From Arthrobacter sp. zg-Y844 (GTDB taxonomy: Bacteria; Actinomycetota; Actinomycetes; Actinomycetales; Micrococcaceae): a stretch of 64,000 nt of DNA. The DNA lies in NCBI RefSeq assembly GCF_024385465.1, contig NZ_JANFLS010000004.1:62001-126000 (forward strand), in the 5' to 3' direction. The position numbers and the translations under genes are program-made. Under the pieces are notes generated by a model that saw only the letters and a list, made by a program, of their open reading frames with translations, was not told the origin of the DNA and did no database searches. Numbering within the stretch: the stretch's first letter is position 1; every line of letters begins with the position of its first letter. Shown here piece by piece: positions 9,327-19,224 of the stretch.

Positions 9327-11032
9327 TAGAACAGCGAGTAGCGCTGGGTCAGGGGCAGCTCGGACGCGGGGGCCGGTTCAATGACCTGCCCGTCGATGCT
9401 GACCATAAAGGTTTCCGGGTTCACCTGGATATCCGGCAGCGCCGTGTTGTTCGGCAGCGACGCCTTGGTGACGTCCCGGGTGGAGCGGATGGCGGTCAGT
9501 GTGCGGGTCAGCCCGAGGCGGTCCGCCAATCCGTCGTCGAGCGCGGCCGGCGCCACGAAGGAGGTGGACAGATGCGGTGCCGACGACGCGGTTCCCGCCA
9601 GTGCTTCCCGCATCCAGACGGGCTGGGGCGTGGGCAGGGTGGCATTGGGGTCACCCATCTGGCCAGCCACAATGGCTCCGCCCTTGATCACCAGGGTGGG
9701 GCGGATGCCGAAGAACGCCGGATCCCACAGCACCAGGTCCGCCATTTTGCCGATCTCGACGGATCCGACCTCGTGGTCGATGCCGTGCGCCACGGCCGGA
9801 CAGATGGTGTATTTGGCAATGTAACGGCGCACCCGCTCGTTGTCGGCCGGAAGCTGTGAGTGCGTGGCGCCCATGTACTCCTTCATCACGTGCGCCACCT
9901 GCCACGTGCGGGTGATCGTTTCGCCGATGCGTCCCATGGCCTGGGCGTCGGAGGAGGTAATGGACATGGCGCCGAGGTCCTGGAGGACGTCCTCGGCCAT
10001 CATGGTGTTGGCCCGGATCCGGGACTCGGCAAATGCCAGGTCCTCGGGGATCCGGGGATTCAGGTGATGGCAGACCATCAGCATGTCCAGGTGCTCCGCC
10101 ACGGTGTTGACCGTGAAGGGGAGGGTCGGGTTGGTCGACGCCGGCAGCACGTTCGCGGCGGCAGCCACTGTGATGATGTCCGGAGCGTGCCCGCCGCCGG
10201 CACCCTCGGCGTGGAACACATGGATGCCGCGGCCGTTGATCGCCTCCAGCGTGTTCTGCACATAGCCGGCCTCGTTCAGGGAATCCGCGTGCAGGGCCAC
10301 CTGGACGCCCCACCGCTCCGCGGCGGTCAGCGCGGCATCGATGGCGGCCGGCGTCGAGCCCCAGTCCTCGTGGACCTTGTAGCCCGCGGCTCCGGCCAGG
10401 GCCTGCTCTTCCAGCGAGGCCTGGCTGACGGTGTTTCCCTTGCCGTACAGCAGGAAGTTCAGCGGGAGGTGGTCCAGTGCCCGGTGCATCACCTGCAGGT
10501 TCCAGGCGCCCGGGGTCACCGTCGTCGCCTTGGATCCTTCGGCCGGTCCGGTGCCGCCGCCGCCCACGGTCGTGATGCCGGAGGCAAGCGCTTCCCGCAG
10601 GGCGTCCGTGCCCAGCAGATGGACGTGGGTGTCGATACCGCCGGCCGTGAGGATCCGGCGCTCGCCGGAAATGATCTCGGTTCCGGGGCCGATGACCAGC
10701 GCCGGATCGATTCGGTCCATGATGTCCGGGTTGCCCGACTTCCCGATGCCCGTTATCCGGCCGTTCCGGACCCCGACGTCGGCGCGCACAATGCCCCAGT
10801 GGTCCACGATGACGACGTTGGTGATCACCAGGTCCGGAGCGCCCTCGGCGGAGGTCCGGGTGGACTGGGCCATGGACTCGCGGATGTTCTTGCCGCCGCC
10901 GAAGACGGATTCGTCCCCGCCGAAGGTGTAATCCTGTTCCGGGCTGATCCAGAGATCGGTATCGCCCAGCCGGATCGAATCGCCCGTGGTGGGGCCGTAC
11001 AGGTGGGCGTATTCGTGCCTGCTGATCCGCAT
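9326..11032 (-). CDS. ureC: Urease alpha subunit UreC
   Basis: The catalytic subunit, which hydrolyses urea to ammonia and carbamate. All active-site elements are visible: H136 and H138 (DTHVH), the lysine to be carbamylated K219 (GYKVHEDWG), H248, H274 in HVFHAEG, and the mobile-flap C321-H322 ([11 protein letters not shown]). The 568-residue length is standard. The preceding gene is ureB, 2 bp away. The nearby nickel permease gene would feed its binuclear nickel site. Confidence 0.98.
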   Translation of the reverse strand: MRISRHEYAHLYGPTTGDSIRLGDTDLWISPEQDYTFGGDESVFGGGKNIRESMAQSTRTSAEGAPDLVITNVVIVDHWGIVRADVGVRNGRITGIGKSGNPDIMDRIDPALVIGPGTEIISGERRILTAGGIDTHVHLLGTDALREALASGITTVGGGGTGPAEGSKATTVTPGAWNLQVMHRALDHLPLNFLLYGKGNTVSQASLEEQALAGAAGYKVHEDWGSTPAAIDAALTAAERWGVQVALHADSLNEAGYVQNTLEAINGRGIHVFHAEGAGGGHAPDIITVAAAANVLPASTNPTLPFTVNTVAEHLDMLMVCHHLNPRIPEDLAFAESRIRANTMMAEDVLQDLGAMSITSSDAQAMGRIGETITRTWQVAHVMKEYMGATHSQLPADNERVRRYIAKYTICPAVAHGIDHEVGSVEIGKMADLVLWDPAFFGIRPTLVIKGGAIVAGQMGDPNATLPTPQPVWMREALAGTASSAPHLSTSFVAPAALDDGLADRLGLTRTLTAIRSTRDVTKASLPNNTALPDIQVNPETFMVSIDGQVIEPAPASELPLTQRYSLF

Positions 11033-11034
11033 GT

Positions 11035-11352
11035 TCAGGCCCCTTCCTGCGCGGTACCCCGGAGTTGAAGGCCGGGAACGGTGCCGGTGCCCGCCAACCG
11101 GACGAGGGTGACCTCGCGGGAGGCACCGGGTTCGAAGCGGACGGCCGTACCCGCCGGGACTTCCAGCCGGAAGCCGACGGCGGCATCCCGGTCGAAGCGC
11201 AGCACCGGATTCACGTCCGCGAAATGGAAGTGGGAGCCGATCTGGACCGGACGGTCGCCGTCGTTGGTCACCACCAGGCTGCGGGTTTCACGTCCGGCAT
11301 TGATCTCTACGTCTCCCTGCGCGGTACGGATCTCACCCGGCACCAGGTTCAT
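11035..11352 (-). CDS. ureB: Urease beta subunit UreB
   Basis: A 105-residue structural subunit that begins with [10 protein letters not shown] and contains the family motif [18 protein letters not shown] (about 42-59). Separate ureA and ureB genes are the usual bacterial arrangement. It overlaps ureA by 4 bp and is followed 2 bp later by ureC, so it is part of one transcript. Confidence 0.97.
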   Translation of the reverse strand: MNLVPGEIRTAQGDVEINAGRETRSLVVTNDGDRPVQIGSHFHFADVNPVLRFDRDAAVGFRLEVPAGTAVRFEPGASREVTLVRLAGTGTVPGLQLRGTAQEGA

Positions 11353-11651
11353 GAGATCGGGTCCGTAATAGTGACCAGCTTTCGGCCGTCAGGAAACGTG
11401 GCTTCAATCTGCAGATCCGGAATCATTTCCGGCACCCCTTCCAACACTTCGTCGCGGCGCAGGACCGAGCGTCCCTCGCTCATCAGGTCGGCGACCAGCC
11501 CGCCCTCGCGTGCCCGTTCCATCACCCAGCAGGAAAGCAGGGCCACGGCCTCGGGGTAGTTGAGCCGGATGCCGCGTTCGCGGCGGTCCCGTGCCACCAT
11601 GCCGGCAACGCTAAGCAGCAGCTTGTCCTTATCAGCGGGAGTGAGGAACAT
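11349..11651 (-). CDS. ureA: Urease gamma subunit UreA
   Basis: A 100-residue subunit with the family start [13 protein letters not shown] and the motif [15 protein letters not shown]. It is the first gene of ureA-B-C-F-G-D. I chose the ATG at 11651 because the family N-terminus begins there; the open frame to 11933 is non-coding. CAGAAT lies 6 nt upstream with no ribosome-binding site, so translation may be leaderless. Confidence 0.97.
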   Translation of the reverse strand: MFLTPADKDKLLLSVAGMVARDRRERGIRLNYPEAVALLSCWVMERAREGGLVADLMSEGRSVLRRDEVLEGVPEMIPDLQIEATFPDGRKLVTITDPIS

Positions 11652-11735
11652 GCGCCGATTCTGCCACCGGGTTGTTTCCGTCGTGTTGCGTAATTTGCGT
11701 ATGCGGAGGAATTGGGAGCCTGCAGTTTTCCGCCA

Positions 11736-11747
11736 TAGACTTCGGCA
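11736..11747 (+). promoter_or_regulatory. -10 box and leaderless start of TauE-type gene 1
   Basis: TAGACT (11736-11741) stands 6 nt before the GTG at 11748. No ribosome-binding site is seen. Confidence 0.5.
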
Positions 11748-12497
11748 GTGAATTCCGGACTGCTGCTGGCCATCTTGATCGCCGTCTTTGTTGGGGGAAT
11801 CGCGCAGCGTGTGGCCGGGATTGGTTTCGGGCTGCTGCTGGCGCCGTTCTTCATTGTTGCCCTCGGCCCGTACCCGGGTGTCGTGGTAACCAATGTTTGC
11901 GGGATGCTCGCCGCCGGTCTGGTGATCCGGCACGTCTGGCAGCGAATCGACTGGAAAATGTACGCCTCGCTGGCCGTCCCGGCGGCGCTCGGCGTCGTGC
12001 TGGGAACGTATGCGGCATCGGTCCTTCCAGTGGGACCGCTGGAAATCGGGGTCGGAATATTCATGCTCGCCGCCCTGACTTCATCCCTGGTGCTGAACCG
12101 CACCGAGGTGGTGCTGCGTGGAGGTTCGCCGAAAACTGCTGCAGGACTTCTGGCCGGCATCAGCAACTCCATGGCCGGAGCAGGGGTTCCGGCCGTGAGC
12201 GCCTACGCGGTACTGGCCCGGTGGCCGCAGGCCTCTTTCATGGCAACCATGCAGCCCTTCCTTGCCACCCTGAGCATCGTGACACTGGCGGCCCACGCCG
12301 TGGTGGACCCGGGGGAGTGGCCGCAGCTTGCCTGGTGGATCTGGGCACTGCTGGGCATCCTCACGGTGGCCGGGCTTCGAGCCGGAAGCCGGCTGGCACC
12401 GCACGTTCCCGAGTCCACGGCCCGCCGCGTCGTCGTTATCCTGGCCTATCTCGGAGCCGTATCCGCCCTGGTGAAGGGGATCATCGACCTGCAGTAG
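11748..12497 (+). CDS. TauE/SafE-family membrane permease (copy 1)
   Basis: A 249-residue membrane protein of the sulfite/anion exporter TauE/SafE family with about eight helices. Its two halves each carry the typical Gly-rich repeat ([14 protein letters not shown] near 22-35; [18 protein letters not shown] near 131-148). The substrate is unknown; members move sulfite, sulfoacetate or similar anions. It is clearly paralogous to the gene at 23460, sharing IAQR.AG.GF, VP....VYALLARWPQ-like stretches and a C-terminus [17 protein letters not shown]. It starts with GTG and appears leaderless. It faces away from the urease operon. Confidence 0.85.
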   Translation: MNSGLLLAILIAVFVGGIAQRVAGIGFGLLLAPFFIVALGPYPGVVVTNVCGMLAAGLVIRHVWQRIDWKMYASLAVPAALGVVLGTYAASVLPVGPLEIGVGIFMLAALTSSLVLNRTEVVLRGGSPKTAAGLLAGISNSMAGAGVPAVSAYAVLARWPQASFMATMQPFLATLSIVTLAAHAVVDPGEWPQLAWWIWALLGILTVAGLRAGSRLAPHVPESTARRVVVILAYLGAVSALVKGIIDLQ

Positions 12498-12509
12498 CCG
12501 CGCTGGAGC

Positions 12510-13148
12510 CTATTTGCCGCCGGACTTCCCGGCACGGTCCTTGGCGGCCTTGGCAACCTTCACGGCTGCAGCGGCCTTGGCGACCTTCACGGCCTTTCCG
12601 TGCTTGTCGGCTTTGGCAGCCTTCGCAGCCTTCTCAGTCTTGGCGGCTTTGGCGGCCTTGGCGGCTTTGGCAGCACCCTTGGCCCCGACCGCTGCTGCGG
12701 TACCCATCACCGGCGTCGGAACCGTGACGACCTTGACCTTGGTCTTCGGCCGCTTGCGGTCCAGGACCAGTGCGGCCGCAATGCCGGCCATCCAGGTGTC
12801 CTTCGCCAGCCCGAGGCCGTCGGGGGTGGGGCGGATGCCGTCTGCCTCGGTCATTCCCGGCGTCATGAGGTACATCCGCACCATGCCGCCCGAGAAACAG
12901 CCGAGCATGAGCCCGGCCAGACGGCTGGGGACGAACGGGAGCAGCAGGGACAGCCCCACGCAGATCTCGGCCGTGCTGAGCAGCTTGCCGAATTTCGCCG
13001 GTTCAATGTCCTGTACCTGGGGAAAGGCATGGGCGGCCATCTGCTGCAGGTAGGCCGCGTTTTCGGCATCCATATTGCGCTTGTTGAGGCCGGAGTTGAG
13101 GATGTAGGCGCCGGTGGTCAGGCGCAGGGGAATGTGGCTGAGTTTCAT
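12510..13148 (-). CDS. DoxX-family membrane protein with histone-like Lys/Ala tail
   Basis: Residues 1-135 look like a DoxX-type membrane protein with four hydrophobic helices (for example ICVGLSLLLPF and RLAGLMLGCFSGGMV). Residues 136-212 form a highly basic tail of repeated KAAK, KAAKAD and KVAK units ending DRAGKSGGK, like the tails of histone H1 or the mycobacterial HupB. A DoxX core with such a tail would put a polycation on one face of the membrane. A function cannot be assigned: the tail could bind nucleic acid, acidic lipid or teichoic polymers. The DNA of the tail is itself a degenerate short repeat, so its length may vary between strains. Confidence 0.8.
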   Translation of the reverse strand: MKLSHIPLRLTTGAYILNSGLNKRNMDAENAAYLQQMAAHAFPQVQDIEPAKFGKLLSTAEICVGLSLLLPFVPSRLAGLMLGCFSGGMVRMYLMTPGMTEADGIRPTPDGLGLAKDTWMAGIAAALVLDRKRPKTKVKVVTVPTPVMGTAAAVGAKGAAKAAKAAKAAKTEKAAKAAKADKHGKAVKVAKAAAAVKVAKAAKDRAGKSGGK

Positions 13149-13345
13149 GGGGGTCCCTTCACAGACGATGCAATTCCGAGCCTACGGCCGCCGCGGTGCC
13201 TGCGCCAGAGTAGACGCTGGAACGAACGGTGGCGAAGAGCGGGGCAAAAATGTCCGAAACGCGGGGGAACAGGTTACTCACCGGTCGCCATCTCTGCTTT
13301 CATAAAGGGGTACGCTGCAGCAGCTGTCGACACAAGAAGGTTCCG

Positions 13346-14242
13346 ATGGAATACCTCCCGGGTGAGCATCCTCGCCCGCGTCATTTCCTCCTCCATCTCA
13401 GCGACACGCACCTGCTCGGGGGTGACAACCGCCTGTATGGCGCAGTGGACAGCCATGCCAAACTCCGTGCGCTTTTCGCCCGCCTCGAAGACAGCGGACA
13501 ACGGCCCGAAGCTCTGATTTTCACCGGCGACCTGGCGGACCGCGGGGAAGCCGGCGCCTACGCCAAGCTCCGGGAGATCGTTCTCCCTGCGGCTGAGCGG
13601 ATGGGCGCCCGGGTGATCTGGGCGATGGGCAACCACGACAACCGCGCGGCTTTCCGCCAGGTCCTGCTGGACGAGGCCCCGGAAATGTCACCCGTGGACC
13701 AGGTGCACCACCTCGGCGGGCTGCGGATCATCACCCTGGACACCACGGTCCCGGACCACCACCACGGGGAGCTCAGCGACGGCCAGCTTGCCTGGCTGCG
13801 CCGTGAACTGCAGACGGCCGCTCCGGAGGGAACCATCCTCGCAATGCACCATCCGCCGGTCCCCAGCGTGCAGGACCTCTCCGTCCTGGTCGAACTGCGG
13901 CAGCAGCACCGGCTTGCAGGCGTCCTGGCGGGCAGCGACGTCCGGGCCATCATTGCCGGGCACCTGCACTATTCGACGTTCGGGACCTTCGCCGGAATCC
14001 CCGTGTCCGTGGCGTCAGCCACCTGTTACACGCAGGACCTCACGACGCCGGGAACCCGAGGCCAAGACGCGGGCCAGGGCTACAACATGGTCCACCTCTA
14101 CGAAGATTCGGTGGTGCACTCCGTGGTGCCTTTGGAGGAAAGCGGCACCGTGGGGGAGCAGGTGGGGCCGGAGGAAACCGCTGCCCGCCTGGCGGAAGCA
14201 GGTATCCGGCTACCAGATGCGCTCACACTGACATCCGCCTAG
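13346..14242 (+). CDS. Calcineurin-like phosphodiesterase (CpdA-type)
   Basis: A 298-residue metallophosphoesterase similar to 3',5'-cyclic-AMP phosphodiesterase CpdA. Metal-binding motifs appear in order: LSDTHL (D and H, about 18-23), FTGDLAD (about 58-64), MGNHDN (about 91-96) and later AMHHPP and AGHLHYS. I chose the ATG at 13346 since it has an AAGAAGG ribosome-binding site and the motif-rich core follows; the longer frame starting at 13229 has none. The family hydrolyses cyclic nucleotides or other phosphodiesters; the natural substrate is not visible. Its stop shares a CTAG palindrome with the converging PPOX gene. Confidence 0.85.
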   Translation: MEYLPGEHPRPRHFLLHLSDTHLLGGDNRLYGAVDSHAKLRALFARLEDSGQRPEALIFTGDLADRGEAGAYAKLREIVLPAAERMGARVIWAMGNHDNRAAFRQVLLDEAPEMSPVDQVHHLGGLRIITLDTTVPDHHHGELSDGQLAWLRRELQTAAPEGTILAMHHPPVPSVQDLSVLVELRQQHRLAGVLAGSDVRAIIAGHLHYSTFGTFAGIPVSVASATCYTQDLTTPGTRGQDAGQGYNMVHLYEDSVVHSVVPLEESGTVGEQVGPEETAARLAEAGIRLPDALTLTSA

Positions 14243-14664
14243 TCCCGGGACGGCTCCGGACCCAGGTTGAAGAACCGGCCGGTGACGGTTTCGGGCACAA
14301 TCTCCACGTAGCGGTACTTCTCCGTCCGAACCCAGGGCTGCAGGGGAAGGCTGTCCGCCGCTTCGATCTCGGCGCCCGTCTCCAGGAAGCGGGTTGTCCC
14401 CTTGACGACGACGGACCAGGCCTGATCGCTGTGGACGCCGTCGGCTTCGAACGCGACGTACGTATTGACCGCCATTTCCGCCAGCTTCGTGCCCGGCGCG
14501 GTGCGAAGGAGGAGCACGCCGTCGTGTGCCAGATAGTTGATGGGATAGATGCTGGGCCGGTTCGCCACACTGACCGCCAGGCGGCCGTGGTGGGTGTGTT
14601 CCAAGTACTTCCAGCTCTGTTCATCAGACAGTTCAACGACCGGGGGAAGCTCTTCATTAGTCAT
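14239..14664 (-). CDS. Pyridoxamine 5'-phosphate oxidase-fold protein
   Basis: A 141-residue split-barrel protein of the PPOX superfamily (nitroimidazole-resistance/flavin-binding type). The features are an N-terminal helix, then [23 protein letters not shown] and [11 protein letters not shown], which resemble the flavin- or F420-binding pattern of this group. Family members bind FMN, F420 or haem; the cofactor cannot be decided here. I chose the ATG at 14664 because the conserved domain starts there. It is divergent from the catalase gene and converges on the phosphodiesterase gene with a 4-bp overlap (CTAG). Confidence 0.8.
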   Translation of the reverse strand: MTNEELPPVVELSDEQSWKYLEHTHHGRLAVSVANRPSIYPINYLAHDGVLLLRTAPGTKLAEMAVNTYVAFEADGVHSDQAWSVVVKGTTRFLETGAEIEAADSLPLQPWVRTEKYRYVEIVPETVTGRFFNLGPEPSRD

Positions 14665-14806
14665 GCACTCAGTGTGCCAACGGTGTCCGACCACCGCCAC
14701 CATCAGGTTGCTTATGAACTTGACTCTGTCCCGGCACTTGCAAGAGAGTGGACTAGGTAGTATTGCCCCGCCAGCAATAAACCTCACCACCGAGGAGCAC
14801 ACGTTT

Positions 14807-16480
14807 ATGACAGATGCAGGACAGCAGCATTCCACTTCCGGCCAGAACGACGCCGGAGACCCGAAGACCCTGACCACACGCCAGGGACACCCGGTCTACG
14901 ACAACCAGAACACCCGGACCGTGGGAGCCCGTGGCCCGGCCACGCTTGAGAACTACCAGCTCCTCGAGAAGATCAGCCACTTCGACCGTGAGCGGATCCC
15001 CGAGCGCGTAGTCCATGCCCGCGGTTTCGTGGCGTACGGCGAGTTCGAGGCTTCCGGCAAGTGGGGCGACGAGCCCATTGCCAAGTACACCCGCGCCAAG
15101 CTTTTCTCCGAGCCGGGCAAGAAGACCGATGTTGCCATCCGTTTCTCTTCCGTGATCGGCGGACGTGACTCCTCCGAGGCCGCACGCGACCCCCGCGGCT
15201 TCGCCGTCAAGTTCTACACCGAAGACGGCAACTGGGACATGGTCGGCAACAACCTGGGTGTCTTCTTCATCCGCGATGCCATCAAGTTCCCGGACGTGAT
15301 CCACTCCCTGAAGCCGGACCCCGTCACGTTCCGCCAGGAACCGGCCCGCATCTTCGACTTCATGTCGCAGACTCCCGAAGCCATGCACATGCTGGTCAAC
15401 CTCTTCAGCCCGCGCGGCATCCCCGCGGACTACCGCCACATGCAGGGCTTCGGCGTGAACACCTACCGCTGGGTCAACGCCGCCGGCGAATCGAAGCTGG
15501 TCAAGTACCACTGGCTCCCGCAGCAGGGCGTGAAGTCCCTGACCGAGGAAGACGCCGCGAACATCCAGGCCAACGACCTGGGCCACGCCTCGAAGGACCT
15601 CTACGAGGCCATCGAACGCGGCGACTACCCCAAGTGGGACCTGTACGTTCAGCTCATGGATGACCACGATCATCCGGAACTGGACTTCGATCCGCTGGAC
15701 GACACCAAGACCTGGCCGGAGCAGGAGTTTGAGCCCAAGTACGTGGGCACCATGACCCTGAACCGCAACATCACGGACCACCACAACGAAAACGAGCAGA
15801 TCGCTTTCGGTACCGGTGTCCTGGTGGACGGGCTGGACTTTTCCGACGACAAGATGCTCGTTGGCCGTACGTTCAGCTACTCCGATACGCAGCGCTACCG
15901 CGTAGGCCCGAACTACCTGCAGCTTCCGGTGAACTCCGCGAAGAACGCACGCGTCGCCACCAACCAGCGCGGCGGCCAGATGTCCTTCGGCACCGACCTC
16001 GCGCCGGGCCAGAACCCGCACGTGAACTACGAGCCGAACATCACCGGCGGCCTGCAGGAAGCAGCCAAGCCGGAGCAGGCCGAAGTTGGCCCCGAGCCTG
16101 AGGGCCGCCTGACCCGCGCCCGCCTGCCCCGCACGAACGATTACATGCAGGCCGGCCAGCGCTACCAGCTGATGGAGCAGTGGGAGAAGGACGACCTGGT
16201 CGCCAACTTCGTTGCCAACGTCGGCCAGGCTGTCCGTCCGGTGCAGGAGCGCATGCTCTGGCACTTCTACATGAGCGATGACGAGCTGGGCGCACGCGTC
16301 GGCGAGGGCCTGGGCATCAGCTTGGACGAGATCAAGGATCTCGGCCCGCTGGCTACCCAGACACTCAACGAGGAAGAAACCGAGCGCATGAAGAACCTGG
16401 GCCACAACGGTCCCCGGAACGTCGAAGGCCTCACCATGACCCACTGCGTGCCCAATGAGCACGTGGTAGTTACCCGGTAA
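14807..16480 (+). CDS. Catalase (monofunctional, haem)
   Basis: A 557-residue haem catalase that removes hydrogen peroxide. The distal His H70 (VVHARG), Asn N148 (MVGNN) and the proximal haem-ligand Tyr Y358 ([17 protein letters not shown]) are all present. It is longer than small-subunit catalases because of an extra C-terminal stretch after about residue 490. The ATG at 14807 follows a GAGGAG site; the longer frame back to 14549 would run through the promoter region and the opposite gene, so I reject it. A strong terminator follows, making it monocistronic. TAGTAT (14756-14761) upstream may be its -10 box. Confidence 0.96.
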   Translation: MTDAGQQHSTSGQNDAGDPKTLTTRQGHPVYDNQNTRTVGARGPATLENYQLLEKISHFDRERIPERVVHARGFVAYGEFEASGKWGDEPIAKYTRAKLFSEPGKKTDVAIRFSSVIGGRDSSEAARDPRGFAVKFYTEDGNWDMVGNNLGVFFIRDAIKFPDVIHSLKPDPVTFRQEPARIFDFMSQTPEAMHMLVNLFSPRGIPADYRHMQGFGVNTYRWVNAAGESKLVKYHWLPQQGVKSLTEEDAANIQANDLGHASKDLYEAIERGDYPKWDLYVQLMDDHDHPELDFDPLDDTKTWPEQEFEPKYVGTMTLNRNITDHHNENEQIAFGTGVLVDGLDFSDDKMLVGRTFSYSDTQRYRVGPNYLQLPVNSAKNARVATNQRGGQMSFGTDLAPGQNPHVNYEPNITGGLQEAAKPEQAEVGPEPEGRLTRARLPRTNDYMQAGQRYQLMEQWEKDDLVANFVANVGQAVRPVQERMLWHFYMSDDELGARVGEGLGISLDEIKDLGPLATQTLNEEETERMKNLGHNGPRNVEGLTMTHCVPNEHVVVTR

Positions 16481-16491
16481 GGAACTTCCAC

Positions 16492-16543
16492 AAACAACGA
16501 CGGCGCGGCCGCACTTTTCGTGCGTTCCGCGCCGTCGTTGTTT
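16492..16543. terminator. Bidirectional terminator between catalase and Stealth genes
   Basis: A perfect 17-bp inverted repeat (16492-16508 with 16527-16543) begins AAACAACGACGG on each strand and so gives a T-rich tail in both directions. It can serve both converging genes. Confidence 0.92.
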
Positions 16544-16549
16544 AATTCC

Positions 16550-18145
16550 CTACTTTTCCCAGGGTGCCCGGACCGGGAAGTACTTTTCGAGGAAGTCCGT
16601 CACCCGTTCGGCCCGTTCCGCCGCGGGGACTTCCGGGAAGCTTCCGTCATTGAGGCAGAACATGTCCTTGTGGCGTTTGGCGAGCAGCCGGTCCATCATC
16701 TTCAGGCCGGCGTAACTGGTGGTGTCCACGTACCGGACCTTCGCCGTCTCCTGCGTGACCGCCCGGCCTGTGAGCAGCGCGTAGTAGTGGTAGAGCGAGT
16801 TGGTCACGGAGATGTTGTCCTTGGCCCGGAAGGTGCTCGCGGCCGTGGCGGCGAACTCCTCGGGGAACTCCGCCTCCATTTCCAGCAGGACACTGCGGCG
16901 CAGGGGAGCTGCCGTGTGTTCCAAGTGGCGGGTGGTGACCCGGCCGAAGCGCTCCCAGAGCAGCCGGCGGTTCACTCTCGCAGCATTTTCGAAGCCGCTG
17001 CGCTCGGAATCATTGGCGCCCAGGCCAATCCGGGTGCTGGCTTCAATGAACTTGGTGATCCCGCCCGGGGAGAAGAACATGTCCGGGGCAACGGGGCGGC
17101 CAAAGAACATGTCGTCGTTGGAGTACAGGAAGTGTTCCGCCAGTCCCGGGATGTGCTGCAGCTGGGCCTCGACCGCCTGGGAGTTGTGCGTGGGCAGCAC
17201 GGACGGGTCCTTGAAGTGTTCGGAGGCAGGCACGAAGGTGACGGACGGGTGCTCAGCCAGCCAGTCCGGCCGCGGCGAGTCCGAGGCAATAAAGATGCGG
17301 CGGATCCAGGGGGCGAACATGTGCACTGAACGGAGGGCGTACTTCAATTCGTTGATCTGCCGGAACCGGGCCTCGTGGTCGTCGCCTTCGCCCACCACGG
17401 CGCCGCTCATCCGGGCGGCGCGGGCGGCCTGGAACTCGGGGGAACTGCCGTCCACCCAGGAGAACACCAGATCGATGTCGAACCGGATGTCCGTGGCGTG
17501 GTCCGCGAACATGTTCTCGATGGTCGGCCAGAGCAGTCCGTGCTTTTCCACGGTGCCGCGGACCACCTCGGCAGCCGGCAGGGTTCGGCGGGTCAGGGAG
17601 TTCTCCACGGGCAGGGTGATGTTCTCGCCCTCCAGGTCCCAGAGTTCAATCTGCACCCCGGCCGAGCCTGAAATCAGCAGGTTCGTGCCGGTGAATGCCC
17701 GCGGGCGGTACACGCGGATGATCCGGGCCTTGTCGATGGAGGAGAGGTCCCCGTCTGCGATCAGCAGGGTCCGGCTCTTTTTGGTATCGACGGTCCGGGC
17801 GTAGAACGGCTCGTCGCGGCAGGCCTCGACCATCGCCTTCCGCAGCTGCTGGCGCACCCGGAGGTCGACGGCAATGACCGGACGCTGGTCGTTTCCGCGC
17901 ACCAGAAGGTACTCCACCCCGGCGTCGTCGAGCACCCTGCGCACGAAGAGCAGGTCCTCCACCATGGCCTCGTGCGGTGTGAGACCGGTGTCCATGAGGG
18001 CCAGGCGGCCCTTGACCAGGGCGACATTGGTTCTTTGCTCCACTCGCTGGAGCACCGCGGGGGAAGCGGCGAGCAGGGTCTCCGGTTCGAGATCCGGTTC
18101 CGGGGCTCCGAAGTAGATATCGTGTTCGGCGGCTGTATCGGTAAT
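16550..18145 (-). CDS. Stealth-family sugar-phosphate transferase
   Basis: A Stealth protein, related to GlcNAc-1-phosphotransferase, that transfers hexose-1-phosphates to build capsule or other surface polysaccharides. Stealth CR1 (IDLVFSWVDGSSPEF), CR2 (INELKYALRSVHMFAPWIRRIFIASD), CR3 (LPTHNSQAVEAQL) and CR4 are visible in order. The first standard start is a GTG at 18055, but it has no ribosome-binding site, and the frame stays open and coding-like upstream. At 18151-18156 there is a perfect AGGAGG, 5 nt before an in-frame ATT at 18145, which adds 30 residues. I take ATT as the probable start (rare, as in infC) or a sequence error for ATG. No other capsule genes are adjacent. Confidence 0.82.
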   Translation of the reverse strand: MTDTAAEHDIYFGAPEPDLEPETLLAASPAVLQRVEQRTNVALVKGRLALMDTGLTPHEAMVEDLLFVRRVLDDAGVEYLLVRGNDQRPVIAVDLRVRQQLRKAMVEACRDEPFYARTVDTKKSRTLLIADGDLSSIDKARIIRVYRPRAFTGTNLLISGSAGVQIELWDLEGENITLPVENSLTRRTLPAAEVVRGTVEKHGLLWPTIENMFADHATDIRFDIDLVFSWVDGSSPEFQAARAARMSGAVVGEGDDHEARFRQINELKYALRSVHMFAPWIRRIFIASDSPRPDWLAEHPSVTFVPASEHFKDPSVLPTHNSQAVEAQLQHIPGLAEHFLYSNDDMFFGRPVAPDMFFSPGGITKFIEASTRIGLGANDSERSGFENAARVNRRLLWERFGRVTTRHLEHTAAPLRRSVLLEMEAEFPEEFAATAASTFRAKDNISVTNSLYHYYALLTGRAVTQETAKVRYVDTTSYAGLKMMDRLLAKRHKDMFCLNDGSFPEVPAAERAERVTDFLEKYFPVRAPWEK

Positions 18146-18150
18146 AGGAA

Positions 18151-18156
18151 CCTCCT
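18151..18156 (-). promoter_or_regulatory. Ribosome-binding site pointing to an ATT start
   Basis: A perfect AGGAGG on the minus strand is followed after 5 nt (TTCCT) by an ATT codon in frame with the Stealth gene. The only nearby standard start, GTG at 18055, lacks any such site. Confidence 0.6.
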
Positions 18157-18329
18157 AGGGCGGGTGGGCGCCCATAGTGCAGGCGCTGATGAGTGCTGCG
18201 TTGCACGGGAACTGCTGCCGGGCGTCCGGCGGGTCCTTCAAGATGCGCCGGGGATGCTCCGAACGCTATGTGCTCAACCGCGGGCCGCCAGTAGCATTGT
18301 CTTCGGACACGGACATTCCGGGAGTAGAT

Positions 18330-19031
18330 GTGGGATACCGTAACACCGCCCGTGGCAGCACCGCGCGTAAAGCCATGGCTCGTAACATAACCGCCCGTAA
18401 CACTGGCCTGCTCGCGGCAGCTTTGCTCCTCACCAGTATCTCATCCTGCGCTGCGCCGCCGCAGGAGGACCCGACGTCGTCCGCGCCACAGTGGTCCACC
18501 TATACGACGGCGGATAGCAGCCTCCGCTTCGAGCACCCGGCCGGGTGGGACATCCGGGAGCTTCCGGCACGCGCCAATGATCCGGCGGGCGGGGTGTCGC
18601 TGGAAGTGCTCGACGACGGCGGCCGCGTGCTTGCCCGGCTGGACACCGGCATCATCACGGACCTGAGCTGCACCGAACCTGCCGAACCGGCGTCCTACGT
18701 GGAGTATGAGAGCGTGCCGATGCCGAAGCTGGAGTCGAAACAGGGGTCCGACCAGCGGTTTGTCTACCGCTCCCTGGCACCGTCCGGGCCACGCAATGCC
18801 CAGGCAACCTACGCCGTGGTGAGCGGTCAACAGCAGAGTCCGGAATGCGGGCTGTTCGATTTCTTCAGGCTGACCGAGTCGAGCGGGGGACGGTTTGCGG
18901 GGGAGTACGGGGACGGTTCCGGGGATGCGCAGGACACGGATACCTATCTCGACGGTGCCGAACGGTACCGGGAGACGCAGGAATACAGTGACATCAAGGA
19001 GATGCTGACGTCCCTGCGCAACGCGGATTAG
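18330..19031 (+). CDS. Predicted lipoprotein of unknown function
   Basis: A 233-residue secreted lipoprotein. The N-terminus is rich in Arg/Lys with a repeated RNTAR/RNITARNT pattern, then a hydrophobic stretch LLAAALLLTSISSC whose end fits a lipobox, so the mature Cys would be acylated. The remaining domain (about 190 residues) has no motif I recognise; it resembles PsbP/LpqN-type small folds only loosely (WSTYTTADSSLRFEHPAGWDI). I chose the GTG at 18330, which has GGGAG 6 nt upstream; an ATG at 18375 also precedes the lipobox. It is divergent from the Stealth gene. Confidence 0.7.
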   Translation: MGYRNTARGSTARKAMARNITARNTGLLAAALLLTSISSCAAPPQEDPTSSAPQWSTYTTADSSLRFEHPAGWDIRELPARANDPAGGVSLEVLDDGGRVLARLDTGIITDLSCTEPAEPASYVEYESVPMPKLESKQGSDQRFVYRSLAPSGPRNAQATYAVVSGQQQSPECGLFDFFRLTESSGGRFAGEYGDGSGDAQDTDTYLDGAERYRETQEYSDIKEMLTSLRNAD

Positions 19032-19224
19032 GACCGGGTGGGCAGCTGCAGGAGCACTTTCATCCGAGCCTTCCAAATGCCACATTTATAAGCCGGCTGA
19101 TTTCTGTGAGCCACTCTGGTGCCCTGTGGATAAGTCGCTACGCTCTGCAGCGGCCTGATTACTATGGCCGAACCGACTGCTTGATCCTTTGTCTCGCGGC
19201 CCACCCAGCCTTGGGGGTTTTCGA

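Noticed and set aside
14549-14806. N-terminal extension of the catalase
   Set aside because: The extra 86 codons overlap the start of the opposite PPOX gene and have no match to catalase; the ATG at 14807 has a good ribosome-binding site.
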